Assembly: GCA_949592205.1 (NCBI GenBank)
Contig: CATIUR010000016.1
Span: 498,501 to 562,500, forward strand
Length of the DNA: 64,000 nucleotides
Reading direction: 5' to 3'
Source: Helichrysum umbraculigerum
Taxonomy: Eukaryota > Streptophyta > Magnoliopsida > Asterales > Asteraceae
In this document: positions 60,727 to 64,000 of the stretch, piece by piece
Layout: every line of letters begins with the position of its first letter
Position numbering within the stretch: the first letter of the stretch is position 1
The notes under the pieces: model-generated
Seen by the model: the letters and a program-made list of their open reading frames with translations, nothing else
Databases searched by the model: none
Told to the model about the DNA's origin: nothing
Program-made: the position numbers and the translations under genes

Positions 60727-61788
60727 ATGTTAAACACGCAGGTGGATACCATGATGGACTCCTACTTGGAGTATACTCATACTATGGAAGAAATTGATAA
60801 AATCATCAATGATATCCCCAAAGTTCAATCTCTGTTAAGAGAAAATAAAAAATTACGTGATCAAATTGGTTACGAATCAACGGAACCTTATAAGGAGGCG
60901 TTGGTATACAAAAGCAATTTGGTTGAAAAACCAAAATACGAAAGCTTGGGCTTCATCCCAAAGCAAAACCAGAGTTCCATAACTGGTAATAAGGATATTG
61001 GTGGTCCTTCCTCATCGGAAAACACCATAAACAAGGAAATGAGTATTCCTACTGAACCTAGTTCAAAAACTACTCAACCAACAGAAAAATCTGTCAAACT
61101 TTTTCAAGACAAAATGGTTAAAATTTCAAAAGAAACCCCGTTCTTGGAAGAATACAGGATGATACATCAATCAACCTATTCGTTTATGGTACAGCATGCC
61201 ATAGCCACATATGATTCTATCTACCCAAGAATCATATTCCAGGAAAATGCAGATCCTATAGAAATAGAAAGATATACAAGATTTGGTTACACAGATGTTA
61301 TTCAACCAAATAAAGGTTTCAAAAACTTTGAAAAAATAGATGATTTTCTCCCAGACACGTTAGATGCTCAGTTCGGAGAGAATTATAAAACTATTGAGGT
61401 CTCAGTTATTTCAGTCTCGCCAGAGCCTGAAGCACGAGAATATTTAATCCTGTTGTTCAAACCCAGGAAAAGATATTTGGGAAAAAATCTCATTCCCTCA
61501 AAAACACATGTGTTTAATCACAAATTCTATACATACAGAAGAGCTATCGGAAGAATGGTGGCGGTCTGTACATTGTTCCGAGAATATCAAAAAGGATCTC
61601 GAGTATTTGCTACAAGTTCAAACTGGATCGCAATAACAAGCGGTAAAAATCCTAATGAACGAAGTCTAACCATCGCTCAACAGGCTCAGTGGTTAATGTC
61701 CAATCAATTCCCAATGAAAGAAGAGGGAATAAAGCATTATTCCAAATTAATGGAAAAAGAAAAGATTCCTGAAGACATTTGCATGTGA
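60727..61788 (+). CDS. Right-arm last viral ORF, possible transactivator
   Basis: Intact 353-residue frame after the polymerase, the place held by the translational transactivator/viroplasmin in Caulimovirus, Cavemovirus and Solendovirus. The N-terminal third has a coiled-coil look (EEIDKIINDIP, then LRENKKLRDQI), the middle is S/T/P-rich, and the C-terminal 130 residues form a compact-looking domain ending KIPEDICM. I do not recognise a diagnostic transactivator motif, so function rests on position. A chain of tightly overlapping ORFs, as here, is what a transactivator serves in the family. Confidence 0.5.
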   Translation: MLNTQVDTMMDSYLEYTHTMEEIDKIINDIPKVQSLLRENKKLRDQIGYESTEPYKEALVYKSNLVEKPKYESLGFIPKQNQSSITGNKDIGGPSSSENTINKEMSIPTEPSSKTTQPTEKSVKLFQDKMVKISKETPFLEEYRMIHQSTYSFMVQHAIATYDSIYPRIIFQENADPIEIERYTRFGYTDVIQPNKGFKNFEKIDDFLPDTLDAQFGENYKTIEVSVISVSPEPEAREYLILLFKPRKRYLGKNLIPSKTHVFNHKFYTYRRAIGRMVAVCTLFREYQKGSRVFATSSNWIAITSGKNPNERSLTIAQQAQWLMSNQFPMKEEGIKHYSKLMEKEKIPEDICM

Positions 61789-61806
61789 AGGAAAAGGACA
61801 CACTAA

Positions 61807-61989
61807 TTGACGGATCCAGACGTCAAAAAGGACAATGAAGAAAATAATTTTGATAAGGGGACCACACCTTATCAATAATCAAGCGGGAAGTTTTAGACCA
61901 TAAATCTAGATTCCCACTTTTTATTTCGCGTGTAGTTTGTAAACTTTTTATTTCGCGTGTAATTTAAAGTTTGTGTTTGCCTATATAAG
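61807..61989 (+). promoter_or_regulatory. Right-arm viral promoter: TGACG half-sites and TATA box
   Basis: TTGACG and CGTCAA form an inverted pair (61807-61826), comparable to TGACG (as-1-like) sites bound by TGA bZIP factors in pararetroviral promoters. TATATAAG lies at 61982-61989. The direction is outward, away from the viral genes, as expected when a circular genome is opened downstream of its promoter. Confidence 0.65.
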
Positions 61990-62130
61990 GCTAATAATTG
62001 CATTGGAGTATGCAATCTAACACAACATTAGATACATATCTCCACATAAATATCTTTGTAAAATTATGAGTGAGTAAGTCCTTTCAGGGTAGGGGAAGGA
62101 TTTCAATACTTCAGCTACCTATGTTTGTAA

Positions 62131-62151
62131 AATAAAGTTGTTATCAATAAA
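62131..62151 (+). terminator. Viral poly(A) signals
   Basis: AATAAA at 62131 and 62146, about 150 bp after the TATA box, the short spacing usual in caulimovirids. Confidence 0.6.
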
Positions 62152-62671
62152 ACATATCTTGAAGTTTCATCGTGAAGTAAGCAAAAATTATATATTGTCT
62201 TATAAAGAAATAGTTATGAATGAAAGTCTCTACACAGTGAAGTCTTTGGAATTGCTAGATGCCGTTAGGGACCGAAGGTCTGTAGGTTGTGCAAGTATAG
62301 ACGAGGGTGACCAGGAGATCACAGGCATAAGGTATATCTTCATACTATGATTTATTTTTATGCTTAAGCGTGGTGGACCTACTTTGTATGTTTTAAAGAT
62401 AAGAATCATATTTTATGAATCATAAGTAGCAATAGGATAATCCATACTCCGAACCCGTTTTTAAAAATATATAAAATTCTCATACATTTAATATCGACAT
62501 TTAATAAAATCTTGAATAATACATGTTAGAGTCTAATAAAAACAATAGGTCATTAAAAACACTATGTTTCAATATAAGATTGGAAATAGTAAAACTGACT
62601 TAAGCAAAATACCGCTAAATGTTACTATTCGGTTTTTCGGTTAACCGAACGGTTTGCTTTGCACACCCCTA
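62152..62671. other. Leader-like sequence and outer arm end
   Basis: Contains a small frame 62216-62349 (ATGAATGAAAG to TGA), possibly the short leader ORF seen upstream of caulimovirid leader hairpins, then about 320 bp of AT-rich arm ending TTTGCACACCCCTA. The border between virus and hAT-type sequence could not be placed. Confidence 0.45.
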
Positions 62672-62689
62672 GTTTTCACAATTAAAAAT

Positions 62690-62821
62690 GGGTGGTGATT
62701 TGTACACCACCAACTTTTAGCCATACACCACTAATGTGCATCAGTCTGTTGTACTGTATAACAGTTTAAAGCATAACTAGTGGTGTATGGCTAAAAGTTG
62801 ATGGTGTATAAATCACCATCC
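62690..62821. mobile_element. MITE, 132 bp, Mutator-type duplication (copy 3)
   Basis: Ends GGGTGGTGATTTGTACACC and, inward on the other strand, GGATGGTGATTTATACACC. Perfect 9-bp duplication ATTAAAAAT (62681-62689 and 62822-62830). It inserted into the flank right beside the viral unit. Confidence 0.88.
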
Positions 62822-62830
62822 ATTAAAAAT

Positions 62831-63282
62831 ATCAGCGGCTGAGAACAGAAACATACCTGCTGCTACTGTTGTCAAATCTGAAATGTTAGCCGGAAGACAC
62901 AATCGGTCAGCAGATCCGAAGGTCCTAACCCCGACGGCCAGCAATCCGAGATATAACACTTCGGCAAAATACCCGATTTGTTTAAAACCAAAAGTCTGCC
63001 CGAGATGAAGCTTCCAACTCTAACGCTGCTCAACAACAAACAAAAATGGATGAACAAAAATCGAAACTGGGAATGAATTATGCTACTCATGATTTTATAA
63101 TAAAAGCGTTTGATTGATGTCAATAAAAAACGAACCAGAGTCACCGGAAAATTAAACCGATGAGAATGGATGCTTGGCTTGTAATAAGCCTTTCAAAAAG
63201 AACAATAGCCGCCGAAAGTTTAGAATGGAAGCGGTTAGGGTAAGCTGACACAGTCTGACACATTCCATCAACCTTTTATAGG
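62831..63282 (-). other. Possible host exon, paralogous to 43780-43900
   Basis: On the minus strand a 90-codon frame (62872-63144) runs towards a GTATGTTT donor-like site at about 62860. Part of it (LLVLNKSG) resembles the other flank (LGLFLNKSG). No domain recognised; it may be a 5' exon or leader of an unidentified gene. Confidence 0.3.
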
Positions 63283-63605
63283 GAGTAAATTTCACGAATG
63301 GTACCTGTAGTTTATAAGGTTCTACAAAAATTGTCCCTAAACTTTTTTTTCTTGGCATCGACCCAATAAGTTACTTTTATCCGGTAAATAATCTATTATC
63401 CACATATATTGACTGGATTATCCTCGATCATAAATTTTATCCAAAAATTTAAAAATGATAAGATTTGAGCATTTTAGTCAATTTAGATGGATATGAATTA
63501 TCTATGAGACAAAGTAAACATTTTAGATCAATAGTAAAAAAAGAAATTTATGAACAATTTTTGTAAATCTATATTAACCACAGGGATCATTATTGCAATT
63601 TACTC
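63283..63605. mobile_element. MITE related to the GAGTAAATT foldback family
   Basis: Ends GAGTAAATTTCACGAATGG and, inward on the other strand, GAGTAAATTGCAATAATG; both continue with ACC/CCCTGT-GTTTA. Similar in terminal motif to 27631-28637. Confidence 0.65.
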
Positions 63606-64000
63606 TTTTATAAAATGTGCACCAATAAAACAGCAACACATGGCACCATAAAGTCAAGAGGAAGTTTGACTGCGGAAATCGCTTTCACTGCAGGATTTCG
63701 GAGCCAACTGTCACGATTTGATTGGGTACAAGATCTCGCTGTCTCGATGTAATAAAACAGCGAGATCAGTGTCTATTTGTGTGAAAAAAATTCTGACACG
63801 GACCACCAGGTGTAAATGGGTGCGTTGACTAACCATGTAGGAAATTTTCTCCTAATTTTCTCAATTATTTGTTCATTTAGAAGGTGTACAAGTCAAGGTA
63901 TCATTTGCTACCAAATCGGCGATCGTCATCGGAAAAAGAAATGTAGCTATTTCAATAAAAATCTAGAACATTGTAATGGTAACTTGCACCTCTTTAGATT
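63606..64000. other. Non-coding to window end
   Basis: No gene seen. GATCTCGCTGT near 63751 and ACAGCGAGATC near 63769 form an 11-bp inverted repeat. Confidence 0.4.

Larger units (their letters stand above)
44047..62671. mobile_element. 18.6-kb palindromic unit: two endogenous caulimovirids within hAT-type ends
   Basis: The termini TAGGGGTGTGCAAAGC are exact inverted repeats, with one mismatch in the first 90 bp. They are flanked by a perfect 8-bp duplication GTTTTCAC (44039-44046 and 62672-62679). The arms meet near 54712. Without the solo LTR and its 5-bp duplication the left arm is about 7.94 kb and the right about 7.96 kb, the size of a caulimovirid genome. Each arm carries a whole viral gene set reading from the centre outward. 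Inserted viral DNA is normally not mobile; the hAT-type ends suggest either that the viral palindrome lies inside a hAT-type element or that such ends were acquired. Confidence 0.88.

Noticed and set aside
44047..62671. Two independent viral insertions in opposite orientation
   Set aside because: Mirrored borders, equal arm length, shared lesions and one outer 8-bp duplication are better explained by one doubled unit.
44047..62671. Active virus release from the locus
   Set aside because: Both copies have stops or frame changes in capsid, movement and polymerase genes, some shared by both arms.

Overview
This window is nuclear DNA of a flowering plant. The evidence is a spliced plant-type glutamate receptor-like gene (GLR), plant Ty3/gypsy and Ty1/copia retrotransposons, Helitron, hAT-like, PIF/Harbinger and Mutator-type elements, and an endogenous caulimovirid (plant pararetrovirus). 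The LTR style (very long Ty3 LTRs with TGTRACACCC-type ends) would suit Asteraceae, but that is a guess. Only one intact host gene is visible; about nine tenths of the window is transposon or viral DNA, much of it nested.

Layout. 1-5249: 5' half of a minus-strand Ty3/gypsy element (gag, protease, RT, primer-binding site, 2.2-kb LTR) running off the left edge. 5250-11300: LTR remnants of other elements with tandem repeats, TA repeats, a CGCGATC motif array and a 735-bp perfect (TGG)n tract. 12250-12782: LTR-like insertion. 13127-17203 (minus): GLR gene in five exons, with a related LTR-like insertion in intron 1. 17409-25268: non-autonomous copia element (5-bp target duplication GGTAA) whose 5' LTR is split by a hAT-like element (8-bp duplication), itself split by a 4.2-kb Helitron. 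25958-26940: copia pol debris. 27100-30700: MITEs and foldback elements. 34115-39215: foldback repeat whose right arm holds a PIF/Harbinger-like element, which holds a very young gag-only copia element (identical 228-bp LTRs, intact gag) and a hAT MITE. 40420-43558: two PIF/Harbinger ORF1 elements in inverted orientation, 41 bp apart, each with its own TAA or TTA duplication.

44047-62671 is the most striking object: an 18.6-kb palindrome, each arm a whole caulimovirid genome of about 7.9 kb, the two copies head to head around a short hairpin near 54712. The unit is bounded by TAGGGGTGTGCA-type inverted termini and a perfect 8-bp target duplication (GTTTTCAC), as expected of a hAT-type insertion. 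Each viral copy runs, from the centre outward: small ORF, tRNA-Met primer-binding site, three small overlapping ORFs, capsid (CCHC), movement protein followed by a DTG aspartic-protease-like domain, a second DTG protease with RT and RNase H, a last ORF in the transactivator position, then promoter and poly(A) signals. The capsid-movement-polymerase order resembles Cavemovirus and Solendovirus. Some lesions are shared by both arms and others are private; the left arm also carries a 2.7-kb solo LTR. Both viral copies are defective.

Positions were read by eye. Exon borders follow GT-AG rules and family alignment from memory; no search was run.
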